Positions 1 to 8,250 of a stretch of DNA of 60,037 bases are shown piece by piece (position 1 is the stretch's first letter; each line of letters opens with the position of its first letter). The translations under genes and the position numbers were made by a program. The notes below the pieces were generated by a model. The model made no database searches and was not told where the DNA came from. It worked only from the letters and a program-made list of their open reading frames with translations. This DNA comes from CAZVVG01 sp964630615 (GTDB taxonomy: Bacteria; Patescibacteriota; Minisyncoccia; Moranbacterales; UBA2206). The stretch is from positions 1 through 60,037 of the forward strand of contig CAZVVG010000001.1 of the NCBI GenBank assembly GCA_964630615.1, read 5' to 3'.

Positions 1-7
1 TCAGCCT

Positions 8-2128
8 ATGTTCGGAATTCAATCTCCCCTAAAAGACTTTCCACGAATTACTCCCCGCTATCAAAAACTCCTGGAAAAACAAGGTCTTCTGACAGTGGAA
101 GATCTGCTTTTTTATTTTCCCGTCCGTTACGATGATTTCTCCCGCGTGGTCGCGCCCGAGGAAAAATACCTGAACCAGGTTGTCACCGTTGAAGGCAAAA
201 TTATCCAAGCCAAATTGACTCGGATTTTTCGCCGCCGCCTGACACTTTTTGAAATCGTCATCCAGGGCCAGAATCGCCTTCCACTAAAAGCGCTCTGGTT
301 CAACCAGCCCTACCTAGGAGAAGCCCTCAAGCCAGAGGTCGTGATCCGTCTGAGCGGCAAACTTACTCTCAACAAGAAATTTCTCTTTATGTCTAATCCG
401 GCCTGGGAGCTTTCCCAAAGAGAAAACACCAACACCGGTCGGATTGTCCCGGTTTACCGAGAAACCAAGGGCTTAAGCTCCAAATGGCTGCGTTGGCAAA
501 TAAAAAAATTGCTCCCGTTTTCCTCCCAGGCCAAAGAAATTGTCCCACTCGCTATCAGTCAAAAATATAATCTTTATCCCCTTGCTCAAGCGCTTGGGGA
601 AATCCATTTTTCCGCCTCTTTAGAAAACAGACTGCGCGCTCAAAAAACTTTCGCTTTCCGGGAAATGTTTTTAATCCAGCTCAAAAGCCTGCAAAGCAAA
701 AAACAATGGGAAAAAAACCAGGCTCCGGCCGTGAAGTTTGACCAAGACCTGATTAAAAATTTTGTAAAGCAGCTACCTTTTCAATTGACGGACGGCCAAA
801 GAAAGGCCTCTTTTGAAATTCTCAAGGACCTGGAAAAAGTTCGTCCGATGAACCGCCTCCTGAACGGCGACGTGGGCTCCGGAAAAACCATCGTGGCTGC
901 AGTAGCCGCGCTCCAAACAATAAAAAGAGGTTATCAGGTTGCGCTGATGACCCCGACTGAAGTTCTGGCGCGCCAGCATTTTTTCACACTGGGCCAAATC
1001 TTCAAAGATTCCCACCTAAGCTCAGCCTTGCTGACCAATTCTTATCGGGAGTTAGGAACTGACCAAAAGGTGAAAGCTTCCCCAGCTAAAAAAACTTCTT
1101 TCTCGCGGAAAAAATTACTGGAAAAAATAAGCGCCGGAGAAATCAATCTGATTGTCGGCACCCAAGCGCTGATTCAGAAAGGCGTCGCTTTCAAAAACCT
1201 GGCCCTGGTGATCATTGACGAACAGCACCGCTTTGGCGTCGCTCAAAGAGCCTTTCTGCAACAAAGTGTCGCACGCTTAGAGGACGGAAGTGCTCAGCAC
1301 GTTCCCCATCTGCTGACGCTGACTGCCACACCCATTCCCAGAACTTTAGCCATCGCTTTTTCCGGCTACCTAGATCTTTCGCTTCTGGAAGAACGACCTC
1401 AACGCCGCAAGAAAATCATCACGCGGATCATTCCCGCCACTCAAAGAAAAAGTGCTTACGCCTTTCTCAAAAGTCAGGTCGCTCTGGGCCGACAAATTTT
1501 TATCATTCTGCCCCTAGTCGAAGAGTCGGAAACCCTTTCTCATGTTAAAGCGGCCACCCAGGAATATCAGCGGCTCTCAGAAGAAATTTTCCCTGACCTG
1601 AAAATCGGATTGCTCCACGGCCGTCTGAAAACCCAAGAAAAAGAAGCTGTCATGAAAAAATTCCAGGAAAAAAAGCTGGACCTTTTGGTTTCCACTTCCG
1701 TGATTGAGGTTGGGATTGACATTCCCAACGCTTCCGTCATGGTCATTGAAGATGCGGAACGTTTTGGACTTTCCCAGCTTCATCAATTTCGCGGTCGCGT
1801 TGGTCGCAGCGAGCACCAGTCATATTGCCTGCTTTTTACCAACTTACCTTCGGAAAAATCCGCTGACCGGCTGAAAGCTCTGGTGGAAACGGAAAACGGA
1901 TTTGAAATTGCCGAGAAGGATTTGCGCCTGCGCGGCCCGGGACAATTTTTCGGAACCCTGCAAGCCGGCCGGCCAGATATCGCTATGGAAAACCTGATGA
2001 ATATTCGACTCATCAAGCTTTCCCAAATGGAAGCGAAAAATATCTTGGCTAAAGATCCGGACTTAAAAAAGCACCCCTTGATCAAGGCAGCGCTGGAAAA
2101 ATTCCAGGACCCTGTTCATTTAGAATAA
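8..2128 (+). CDS. recG: ATP-dependent DNA helicase RecG
   Basis: RecG remodels stalled replication forks and Holliday junctions using ATP. The 706-residue length fits the family (about 690). Visible in order are an N-terminal wedge (OB-fold) region, Walker A GDVGSGKT near residue 287, the DEQH box of motif II near residue 403, motif III TATPIPRTLA, and the C-terminal helicase motifs with STSVIEVGIDIPNA and the QFRGRVGR arginine-finger motif. The start lies only 7 bases into the window, so a slightly earlier start cannot be excluded. An A/T-rich hairpin with a T-run follows the stop. The gene is complete and ordinary. Confidence 0.97.
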   Translation: MFGIQSPLKDFPRITPRYQKLLEKQGLLTVEDLLFYFPVRYDDFSRVVAPEEKYLNQVVTVEGKIIQAKLTRIFRRRLTLFEIVIQGQNRLPLKALWFNQPYLGEALKPEVVIRLSGKLTLNKKFLFMSNPAWELSQRENTNTGRIVPVYRETKGLSSKWLRWQIKKLLPFSSQAKEIVPLAISQKYNLYPLAQALGEIHFSASLENRLRAQKTFAFREMFLIQLKSLQSKKQWEKNQAPAVKFDQDLIKNFVKQLPFQLTDGQRKASFEILKDLEKVRPMNRLLNGDVGSGKTIVAAVAALQTIKRGYQVALMTPTEVLARQHFFTLGQIFKDSHLSSALLTNSYRELGTDQKVKASPAKKTSFSRKKLLEKISAGEINLIVGTQALIQKGVAFKNLALVIIDEQHRFGVAQRAFLQQSVARLEDGSAQHVPHLLTLTATPIPRTLAIAFSGYLDLSLLEERPQRRKKIITRIIPATQRKSAYAFLKSQVALGRQIFIILPLVEESETLSHVKAATQEYQRLSEEIFPDLKIGLLHGRLKTQEKEAVMKKFQEKKLDLLVSTSVIEVGIDIPNASVMVIEDAERFGLSQLHQFRGRVGRSEHQSYCLLFTNLPSEKSADRLKALVETENGFEIAEKDLRLRGPGQFFGTLQAGRPDIAMENLMNIRLIKLSQMEAKNILAKDPDLKKHPLIKAALEKFQDPVHLE

Positions 2129-2138
2129 GCCGTTAGGG

Positions 2139-2166
2139 CAAAAAACCTTGACAAAAAAGGTTTTTT
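2139..2166 (+). terminator. Intrinsic terminator after recG
   Basis: Perfect 10-bp arms (AAAAAACCTT at 2140-2149 and AAGGTTTTTT at 2157-2166) with a 7-base loop end in a T-run. The stem is AT-rich, so it may be leaky. A TTGACA box spans the arm/loop boundary (2148-2153), but no good -10 follows at the right distance. Confidence 0.6.
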
Positions 2167-2218
2167 GTGCAAATTTTAACACATCGTTCTTTAACAACCA
2201 AAAAGAAAGGGGGAGCAA

Positions 2219-2830
2219 ATGAAAAAAAGGATCCAGGAGAGTTTGAAGAGGCTACAAGCGGAAGGAAAGGTGGTAACAATAACAAGGCCATTGGTCTTCA
2301 GAAGAAGGGCTAGAATCAAGGGTATTTGTCTGAAAAGCCAGACGGTTATCATAGAAAACGGTGAGGGTCATAAAAAACAGCTGCGTTTAGGCAAGGACGT
2401 AAAACTCCAATCACGGAGCGGAAGACCCATTGTCTTGGAAGATTTTCAGGTGGGAGATGTGGTCAAGTTGCTTTATACCAAAGATAAGGTCCGAAAGATG
2501 GTTCTGAGTAAGGAACAGCATTGCCACCTGACTAACCTAGAATTGGGAAGCCAGGATTCTCGAATCCGCAGACTCGTTTCGATAAAAAACGGAAAAACTC
2601 TTACCGTAAACCGTGACAGCCTGAATGAGTTTCTAAAAAAGAAAAAAATTCAATATAAAGAAAGAGAGGGTTGGATATTTGCTTCCGACTTCTCAAAAAA
2701 CGGAAAGCCCCTATCCATCGGTGACCTTCTTGAGATAGAAGAGGAGCTGGGATTGATTAAAAAAAATTCCTATCCCCAGGTTCTTTTCGTCACTAATCGC
2801 CTCCAGATTCCGGATTATTTAGCCAAGTAA
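2219..2830 (+). CDS. Orphan 203-aa basic protein, possible small beta-barrel domain
   Basis: I do not recognise this protein. It has no signal peptide or membrane segment and is rich in Lys and Arg. Residues 30-95 alternate short hydrophobic strands with a central VGDVV turn, in the style of DUF5666-like small beta-barrels; that likeness is an inference. The second half (from about residue 110) carries KNGKTLTVNRDSLNEFLKKK and no known motif. The start is well supported: a strong GGGGG Shine-Dalgarno tract lies 6-10 bases upstream, unlike most genes here. A terminator follows directly, so it appears to be a single-gene unit. Confidence 0.75.
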   Translation: MKKRIQESLKRLQAEGKVVTITRPLVFRRRARIKGICLKSQTVIIENGEGHKKQLRLGKDVKLQSRSGRPIVLEDFQVGDVVKLLYTKDKVRKMVLSKEQHCHLTNLELGSQDSRIRRLVSIKNGKTLTVNRDSLNEFLKKKKIQYKEREGWIFASDFSKNGKPLSIGDLLEIEEELGLIKKNSYPQVLFVTNRLQIPDYLAK

Positions 2831-2838
2831 AATCAAAA

Positions 2839-2868
2839 GGGAAGATGTATACACATCCTCCCTTTTTT
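2839..2868. terminator. Bidirectional terminator between the orphan gene and mpg
   Basis: Arms 2839-2848 and 2853-2862 pair over 10 bp with one mismatch around a 4-base loop. A T6 run follows on the plus strand and a TTTTGATTTT tract follows on the minus strand. It can end both converging genes. Confidence 0.8.
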
Positions 2869-2870
2869 AT

Positions 2871-3398
2871 TTACTCGAAATAAAAACGCCACTTTTTATT
2901 TTTATATTTTCCCGCGTAGTCCACACCGATTCTTTTGCCTCTCTTGATCTTATTTGGCCTTATCTTTTCACCTGTTTCTAGCCAAATTTTTTTTCTTTGC
3001 GTTAAATCCCAGCCATTTAATTTTTTGTCAATTTTCAATTCCCGACAGACCTTCCCGGGTCCATTAGTTTTTTTTAATTCGGTGTTTTTAATGTCTACAC
3101 TGCGGATTAAAACCGCCGCCGGATAATCTTTTCTTTCCGTTACGATGTTAAGGCAGTAATACATTCCATATATAAGATAAATATAGGCGTGGCCAGCGAG
3201 ACCAAACATTTTTTCTGTTCTGAGGGTTCGCCCTCGAGAAGCATGACTAGCTAAATCATTTTTTCCAAAATAAGCTTCCGTTTCAACTATTTTAGCTCTT
3301 ATAATTTTTTTTCCCAGTCGGCAAACTAAAAAACACCCCAAGAGATCTCGGGCTACTTTAAGAGTTTTTTTCTCATAAAAAGACTTTTTTATTATCAT
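2871..3398 (-). CDS. mpg: DNA-3-methyladenine glycosylase (AAG/Mpg family)
   Basis: It excises alkylated purines such as 3-methyladenine and hypoxanthine to begin base excision repair. The family hallmarks are present: IVETEAY with the catalytic Glu near residue 41, SHASRG, the IYLIYGMYYCLNIV strand carrying the DNA-intercalating Tyr region, and GPGKVCREL. At 175 residues it is at the short end of the family (about 190-210), but the fold motifs look complete. Its ATG overlaps the TGA of the upstream glycosyltransferase by 4 bases (ATGA), so it is probably the last gene of the alr operon and translationally coupled. Confidence 0.93.
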   Translation of the reverse strand: MIIKKSFYEKKTLKVARDLLGCFLVCRLGKKIIRAKIVETEAYFGKNDLASHASRGRTLRTEKMFGLAGHAYIYLIYGMYYCLNIVTERKDYPAAVLIRSVDIKNTELKKTNGPGKVCRELKIDKKLNGWDLTQRKKIWLETGEKIRPNKIKRGKRIGVDYAGKYKNKKWRFYFE

Positions 3399-4540
3399 TT
3401 TTTAAGCAAACTTTCATAGACCGCCAGCATTTTTCGGGCGCAAACTTCATCGGTAAAATTTTCTTTGGCGATTCTAGCTGATGCCAAAGCCATGTCCCGG
3501 CGCAATTTTTCATCCGCCACTAGTTTTTCCACTGCGTCTTGAAATTCTTTCTCGTCTTCCCCAACTAAAAAACCGTTTTCCCCGTCTTTTACCAAACTGC
3601 TGATGCCGGTGGCACGAACAGCTACCACGGGCAAACCCAGGTACATCGCCTCACTCACGTTCATCCCCTGGGTTTCACTTAGGGAGGCATTGACAAAAAT
3701 ATCTCCGGCCGCCAGATAATTTTTTAGTTCCGTTTTTTCAACCACCCCGCTAAAAAAAACTTTCCGATCCAGACCTTTCCCGAGAACTCTTTTTTTCAGT
3801 CGGGGCAACAAGTAACCCCCACCTACGACCAAAAAATGAATTTTCTCATTTCTTTCCAGAAGACTTTCCAGCGACCGAAAAAGAAATTCCACGTTTTTTT
3901 CCTCCGTAAGCCGGGAAACGAGCAAGATTAAAATCGCATCCTCTTGAACACCAAAAATTTTTCTGATTTTTTCCCGCTCGGGATCTTGAAACAAATCTTC
4001 TTCAAGACCAGAGGAAAGTGCCTTGATGGGAGTCCGGACTTTCCATTGTTTTAGGATTTCAATTACAGATTCCGTCGGAGCGATAACCAGATCCGCCTGG
4101 TTGGCATATTTTACGGCGTTCCTGATTACCCAAGAAGCCACTATGTGACTCGGCAAGAAGGGAAAGAAATGCGCATATCGATCATAAAGCGTGTGCCAGG
4201 TAAAAACTAAGGGTATTTTCTTTTTTTTAGCCCACCGGAGCGCCACTTTGCCCAAGAGATTGGGATGTTGGGAGTGAATCAGATCGATTTCCATTCCCGC
4301 AATTCGCTTTTCCATTTTTTGAGAACAAGTCAGAGGTAGGGGGAATTTAAATTTTATGTTTGTAGTCACCGCCGGGTAACGGAAAATTTTTGGATTATCA
4401 TCCTGATAGCCTTTCCAGCGAGGAGCAAAAATAAAAACCTCGTGACCCCAGGTTTCCAGTTTCTTACGGAAGCTTTCAATGGAATTGGTCACTCCGTAAG
4501 GATTAGGAAGGTAATTATTGGTAAAAATGGCAATTTTCAT
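3395..4540 (-). CDS. GT4-family glycosyltransferase (GT-B fold)
   Basis: It is a retaining glycosyltransferase acting on a lipid or polysaccharide acceptor at the cytoplasmic membrane; the sugar cannot be read from sequence. The N-terminal GT-B domain begins MKIAIFTNNYLPNPYGV with a glycine-containing loop. The C-terminal domain shows LLVSRLTEEKNVEFLFRS and the nucleotide-sugar motif SEAMYLGLPVVAV (E-x7-E region). Length 381 is typical. It lies 7 bases after the hydrolase and overlaps mpg by 4 bases. Alpha-mannosyltransferases of this family use GDP-mannose, and the genes for that donor lie elsewhere in the window, but the link is only an inference. Confidence 0.88.
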   Translation of the reverse strand: MKIAIFTNNYLPNPYGVTNSIESFRKKLETWGHEVFIFAPRWKGYQDDNPKIFRYPAVTTNIKFKFPLPLTCSQKMEKRIAGMEIDLIHSQHPNLLGKVALRWAKKKKIPLVFTWHTLYDRYAHFFPFLPSHIVASWVIRNAVKYANQADLVIAPTESVIEILKQWKVRTPIKALSSGLEEDLFQDPEREKIRKIFGVQEDAILILLVSRLTEEKNVEFLFRSLESLLERNEKIHFLVVGGGYLLPRLKKRVLGKGLDRKVFFSGVVEKTELKNYLAAGDIFVNASLSETQGMNVSEAMYLGLPVVAVRATGISSLVKDGENGFLVGEDEKEFQDAVEKLVADEKLRRDMALASARIAKENFTDEVCARKMLAVYESLLKK

Positions 4541-4547
4541 CGTGCGT

Positions 4548-5369
4548 TTAATTTTTTTCCAAGAAATTTAGAATATCTTCAAAAATGTGCTCGTTTTTTA
4601 TGTCCGAAATAAAAGTGTGATAGGCCATTTTTATATACTTTTTACTTTTAGTTTCTGAACCAATCCGCCGATAAATTTCCTCCAGGCTTTTTCGACTCAC
4701 CACGTGATCGCTGCGCGACTGAATTAAAAAACACGGCTGAGTCACTTTTCCGAGGTTTTCCCGAGTATTTTTCACCAAAGCAAAAGTTTCGAGAGCGCTT
4801 TTGACTGAATATTTCTGATAAGCAATCAGGCGGGTAATGGTCGTGGAAACCCCAAAAGTCGGCGGATAAATTTTATAGTTATAAGGTTTCCAATTTTTAA
4901 TCAGGTGTGCTATTAGAATCAGTAGTTTTTCCAATTTAATCTTAAACGGCATCGCCATCAAGACAATTCCGGCTATCTCTTTTCTCCTTTGCGCCAGAAG
5001 GGTTGTGAGACAAGCTCCCGTGGAGGTTCCCCCGACATAAACCTTAAGGACTTCTTTTTTTAATTCCAGATAAGCCTTTTCCAAATCCTCCACCCAATCT
5101 TCCCATTTTATTTTTTCTAAATCTTCCGGGCGGGTTCCGTGTCCCCGAAGAAGGGGACCGAAAACCGTGTAGCCTTTTTCGTTCAGGAATTTTCCCAGCC
5201 TTCGCACTTCATAGGGAGTGGAGGTCCAACCGTGGATTAAAATTATCCCCTTTCCGTTAGTGCCTTTGAAGTAAAAAGGTTGTTTAATAAGTTTTCTTTC
5301 TTCTTCAAAAATAAGCTGAGGATCGGCAAACAGAATTCCTTTAATTTTTTTTATAACTCTACGAACCAT
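4548..5369 (-). CDS. Alpha/beta-hydrolase, carboxylesterase/monoacylglycerol lipase-like
   Basis: It is a cytoplasmic serine hydrolase of 273 residues. The sequence shows the oxyanion strand IILIHGWTSTP, the nucleophile elbow GGTSTGA (GxSxG, Ser near residue 115), an acid in SRSDHVV and the catalytic His in YHTF near the C-terminus. The RGHG motif after the second strand is typical of carboxylesterase Est30 and monoglyceride lipases. The substrate is unknown. It is the second gene of the alr operon, 39 bases after alr, which suggests an envelope or lipid role without proving one. Confidence 0.85.
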   Translation of the reverse strand: MVRRVIKKIKGILFADPQLIFEEERKLIKQPFYFKGTNGKGIILIHGWTSTPYEVRRLGKFLNEKGYTVFGPLLRGHGTRPEDLEKIKWEDWVEDLEKAYLELKKEVLKVYVGGTSTGACLTTLLAQRRKEIAGIVLMAMPFKIKLEKLLILIAHLIKNWKPYNYKIYPPTFGVSTTITRLIAYQKYSVKSALETFALVKNTRENLGKVTQPCFLIQSRSDHVVSRKSLEEIYRRIGSETKSKKYIKMAYHTFISDIKNEHIFEDILNFLEKN

Positions 5370-5408
5370 AGAAATTAAGGACTTTTCTATTTTTAAAAAA
5401 TAATGATC

Positions 5409-6554
5409 TTAACTGACTACTGTTCGTTTTAGGTGTCCGGGGATATGGACTAAAATTTCATAAGGTATAGTATGCGCTATTTTGGCAATATTTTCAACTG
5501 AATTCAAATCTTGATTGTGCTGACTAATGATGCTGACTGGGTCGCCACGCTTCACTTTCGGAATCGCGCTTACGTCCAGAGAAGTAATGTTCATACTGAC
5601 TCGTCCGATAATCGGGCAAAATTGAGCACCCATTTTAAAATAGCCGTGATTGGACAAGCGACGATCCACGCCTTCAAAATAGCCCACGGGGACCGTCGCC
5701 CCTAGGATTTTTTCTTTGGCTTTATAGGTGCAGTTATAGCCAACAAATTCTCCAGCTTTGATTTCTTTGACAGAACTTATCTGCGAGCGCATTTCCAGGA
5801 CTGGCCTTAAGTCTAGTTCTCGTGAAGGCAAGGAATTTATTCCATAAAGCCCCAGTCCTAACCGGACCACGTTGCTAGAAAATTTTTTCGCGTGGCGGGT
5901 TCCCGCCGTGGCTGCCAAATGGTAAAATTTTAGTCCGGTAAAATTTTTTTGAAAAATCGCGACAGTTTTTTCCCATTCTTTGATTTGAAGATGGGTAAAT
6001 TTTTCATCCTGTCCGTCTGCGTCTGCCAGATGAGAACACACGCCTTCCAATTTGAAGTTTCGGTTCTGCTGAATGATCCGGATAGCCGGGAAAATTTCCC
6101 TGGGCAAAAGTCCCTGACGGTGCATTCCGGTATCCAGTTTCAGATGAAAACTTTTCTCTGTTTTTAGTTTACGCCGTACTTCTTCAAGCTGATCCAAGCT
6201 GGTCAGCGTAAAAGCCAAGTTGGTCGCGGGATGACTTAGAATATTCTCCACCTTTGTGTAACCAATAACTAAAAGAGGAGATTTTATGCCTTCGTTTTTC
6301 AGCGTCCTGGCTTCAAACAAAGAGTCCACCACCAAGAAAGCGATTTTCTCCTGATCCAGAATCTCGGCAATTTGGACCAAGCCATGACCGTAAGCGTTGC
6401 TCTTTAACACTGGAGCCAATGACAGCTTGGGATAATTTCTCTGATATACATTCAGGTTGTGAATCAGGTTTTTTCGGGAAATAAAAATTTCCACTACAGG
6501 TTCATAGGCAGAAAAAGATTTCTTTAGTTTTCTTATCGCTTTGAAAAACTTCAT
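5409..6554 (-). CDS. alr: Alanine racemase
   Basis: This PLP enzyme interconverts L- and D-alanine and so supplies D-Ala for peptidoglycan. The PLP-lysine motif VLKSNAYGHG lies close to the N-terminus, the HLADADG region and GLGLYGI are present, and the catalytic Tyr region (VGYNCTYKAKE) and GRVSMNITSLDV follow. The reading frame continues to a TTG at 6578, but the ATG at 6554 gives the usual N-terminus, so I chose it. It is the first gene of an operon with a hydrolase, a glycosyltransferase and mpg. Its presence argues for a real peptidoglycan wall. Confidence 0.94.
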   Translation of the reverse strand: MKFFKAIRKLKKSFSAYEPVVEIFISRKNLIHNLNVYQRNYPKLSLAPVLKSNAYGHGLVQIAEILDQEKIAFLVVDSLFEARTLKNEGIKSPLLVIGYTKVENILSHPATNLAFTLTSLDQLEEVRRKLKTEKSFHLKLDTGMHRQGLLPREIFPAIRIIQQNRNFKLEGVCSHLADADGQDEKFTHLQIKEWEKTVAIFQKNFTGLKFYHLAATAGTRHAKKFSSNVVRLGLGLYGINSLPSRELDLRPVLEMRSQISSVKEIKAGEFVGYNCTYKAKEKILGATVPVGYFEGVDRRLSNHGYFKMGAQFCPIIGRVSMNITSLDVSAIPKVKRGDPVSIISQHNQDLNSVENIAKIAHTIPYEILVHIPGHLKRTVVS

Positions 6555-6618
6555 TCCAGAGCAGTCAATTTTAGACAATCTTAGTTTATCACAAATAGCT
6601 TTTTCTAATAAATACTTA

Positions 6619-6647
6619 TTGACTTTTCCCTTTTTTAATCCTAGAAT
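6619..6647 (+). promoter_or_regulatory. Sigma-70-type promoter for the small Cys-rich protein
   Basis: TTGACT at 6619-6624 and TAGAAT at 6642-6647 are separated by exactly 17 bp. Transcription would start near 6654, about 35 bases before a strong Shine-Dalgarno site. Confidence 0.7.
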
Positions 6648-6690
6648 ACTGAAAAGGGCTCATTGGAGCAAATAAAAAAGGAGGAGGAAA

Positions 6691-6876
6691 ATGGAAATGG
6701 AATGCGGCGGAAAGTTTGGAGGATTTGAATGTCCCACAAAAATTTTGACAGGAGGCTGTAGTATAGGAATAAATTCGGAAGTTTGTGGCGAATTTGAAAA
6801 ATTCGCCCAAGAGAGACCGGCCCAGGCCAGAGTTATCCGAGACACCGCTCGGATCGTAAAAAAATCTGGCGGCTAA
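6691..6876 (+). CDS. Orphan 61-aa protein with four cysteines spaced nine apart
   Basis: I do not recognise this protein. Its four cysteines are residues 5, 14, 23 and 32, exactly nine apart, in a Gly-rich N-terminal half with no signal peptide or membrane segment. The second half is charged and helix-like (EKFAQERPAQARVIRD). It is well framed as a gene: a consensus promoter with 17-bp spacing, an AAGGAGGAGG Shine-Dalgarno site a few bases before the ATG, and a strong terminator 20 bases after the stop. That layout suggests high expression as a single-gene transcript. Metal binding by the cysteines is possible but is inference. Confidence 0.72.
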   Translation: MEMECGGKFGGFECPTKILTGGCSIGINSEVCGEFEKFAQERPAQARVIRDTARIVKKSGG

Positions 6877-6895
6877 TAATTATTCGGCCAAAAAC

Positions 6896-6928
6896 AAATG
6901 GAAGCGATAAATAAAGCTTCCATTTTTT
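6896..6928 (+). terminator. Strong terminator after the Cys-rich small gene
   Basis: Perfect 10-bp arms (6896-6905 and 6916-6925) with a 10-base loop run into a T6 tract. It separates the small gene from the convergent tRNA-Glu. Confidence 0.85.
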
Positions 6929-6944
6929 ATTTTTGAAAATAAGG

Positions 6945-7016
6945 TAGCCCTAAGGGGAATCGAACCCCTGTTTACAGGATGAAAACCTGCTGTCCTAACC
7001 ACTAGACGATAGGGCC
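6945..7016 (-). tRNA. tRNA-Glu (anticodon TTC)
   Basis: The minus strand folds as a cloverleaf. Acceptor GGCCCTA pairs with TAGGGCT (first pair G-U). The anticodon loop TTTTCAT sits on a 5-bp stem and the T arm has AGGGG and CCCCT around TTCGATT. The discriminator base is A and a complete CCA is not encoded. Confidence 0.95.
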
Positions 7017-7034
7017 ATAATTTCCACAGCAAGA

Positions 7035-7063
7035 TTAATAAAATCTCTTTGCCTAAAAACCAA
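7035..7063 (-). promoter_or_regulatory. Probable promoter of tRNA-Glu
   Basis: On the minus strand TTGGTT (7058-7063) and TATTAA (7035-7040) are 17 bp apart. The predicted start is about 12 bases before the tRNA. Confidence 0.45.
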
Positions 7064-7182
7064 CTGAGAGAAAATAAATAACAGTAGCAATCATAACACA
7101 AAAATAAAATAAATCAAGAATGTTGCTTTCTTGGCTTATTCAGATTAAAATTTAATTAAGGAATTTTAAAAGGAAATAATTT

Positions 7183-8247
7183 ATGCTAATTTTAGGCATT
7201 GAAACCTCTTGCGACGAAACAGCCGCTTCCATAATCAGCGCCACAAAAAAAGAAATTCGGGTTCTTTCCAATATTGTTTCTTCCCAAGTAAAACTGCATT
7301 CCCCCTGGGGCGGAGTGATTCCCAATTTAGCCGCTCGAGAACATTTAAAAAATATTTTTCCCGTCATTCAGGAGGCTCTTAAAAAAGCTAAAAAAACCTC
7401 CCAAGAGATTGATTTAATAGCCATCACAGAAGGTCCGGGCTTGATTCCGGCTCTGCTGATTGGAACCAGTGTCGCAAAAACCTTGGCTTTCGTTTGGAAC
7501 AAACCGGTAATCGGAATTCATCACATTGAAGGTCATATTTACGCGAACTTCATTGGAAAGAAGAAAAAAATTAAGTTTCCGCTCCTCGGCCTGGTGGTTT
7601 CCGGCGGACACACCCAGTTAATCCTGATGAAAAAACACCTGAAATACGAAATTATCGGTGAAACCCAAGATGATGCAGCCGGAGAGGCTTTTGACAAAGT
7701 CGCCAGAATTCTCGGACTCGGTTATCCCGGCGGACCCCTGATTGAGAAAGAGGCTAAAAAAATAATTTCTTCCCGGTCCAAAAAAAGAAGGTTTAATATC
7801 CGACTCCCCCGCCCCATGTTAAAGAGCCCGGACTTCAATTTCTCTTTTTCTGGACTCAAGACCGCTGTTTTATACGAAACTAAAAAAAACGCCTCACGCT
7901 TAAAAAATCCTGCTTATATCTCCGAAATGGCTTGGGCCTTTCAAGCGGCTACTGTAGAAATTTTAACTGAAAAGATTCTTGGGGCGGCACGAAAATTCAA
8001 GCCCAAAACCCTTTTTCTGGCCGGAGGAGTAAGCGCCAACCAAGAACTCAGAAATACTCTAAGGAGAAAAGTTCAAACCAGTTTTCAGAGAAAAATTATT
8101 TGTCAAATTCCCGCTCTAAATTATTCTCTGGATAATTCCGCCATGATTGCCACCGCCGCTTTTTTTCGCTTCAGGCAGGCTCAAAAGAAAAAATTCAACT
8201 GGAAAAAAATTAAAACTGAGGCTAATCTAAAACTTACCACCGCTTAA
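7183..8247 (+). CDS. tsaD: tRNA N6-adenosine threonylcarbamoyltransferase TsaD
   Basis: TsaD transfers the threonylcarbamoyl group to A37 of ANN-decoding tRNAs, working with TsaB and TsaE. The ASKHA-fold protein begins MLILGIETSCDETAASI, carries the metal-binding HIEGH motif near residue 113, SGGHTQL, the DDAAGEAFDKVAR segment and the C-terminal FLAGGVSAN and DNSAMIA motifs. Length 354 is normal. An AAAGGA Shine-Dalgarno site lies about 8 bases upstream. The next gene starts 3 bases after the stop. A divergent TsaB-like gene lies near 57.8 kb. Confidence 0.97.
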   Translation: MLILGIETSCDETAASIISATKKEIRVLSNIVSSQVKLHSPWGGVIPNLAAREHLKNIFPVIQEALKKAKKTSQEIDLIAITEGPGLIPALLIGTSVAKTLAFVWNKPVIGIHHIEGHIYANFIGKKKKIKFPLLGLVVSGGHTQLILMKKHLKYEIIGETQDDAAGEAFDKVARILGLGYPGGPLIEKEAKKIISSRSKKRRFNIRLPRPMLKSPDFNFSFSGLKTAVLYETKKNASRLKNPAYISEMAWAFQAATVEILTEKILGAARKFKPKTLFLAGGVSANQELRNTLRRKVQTSFQRKIICQIPALNYSLDNSAMIATAAFFRFRQAQKKKFNWKKIKTEANLKLTTA

Positions 8248-8250
8248 AAA

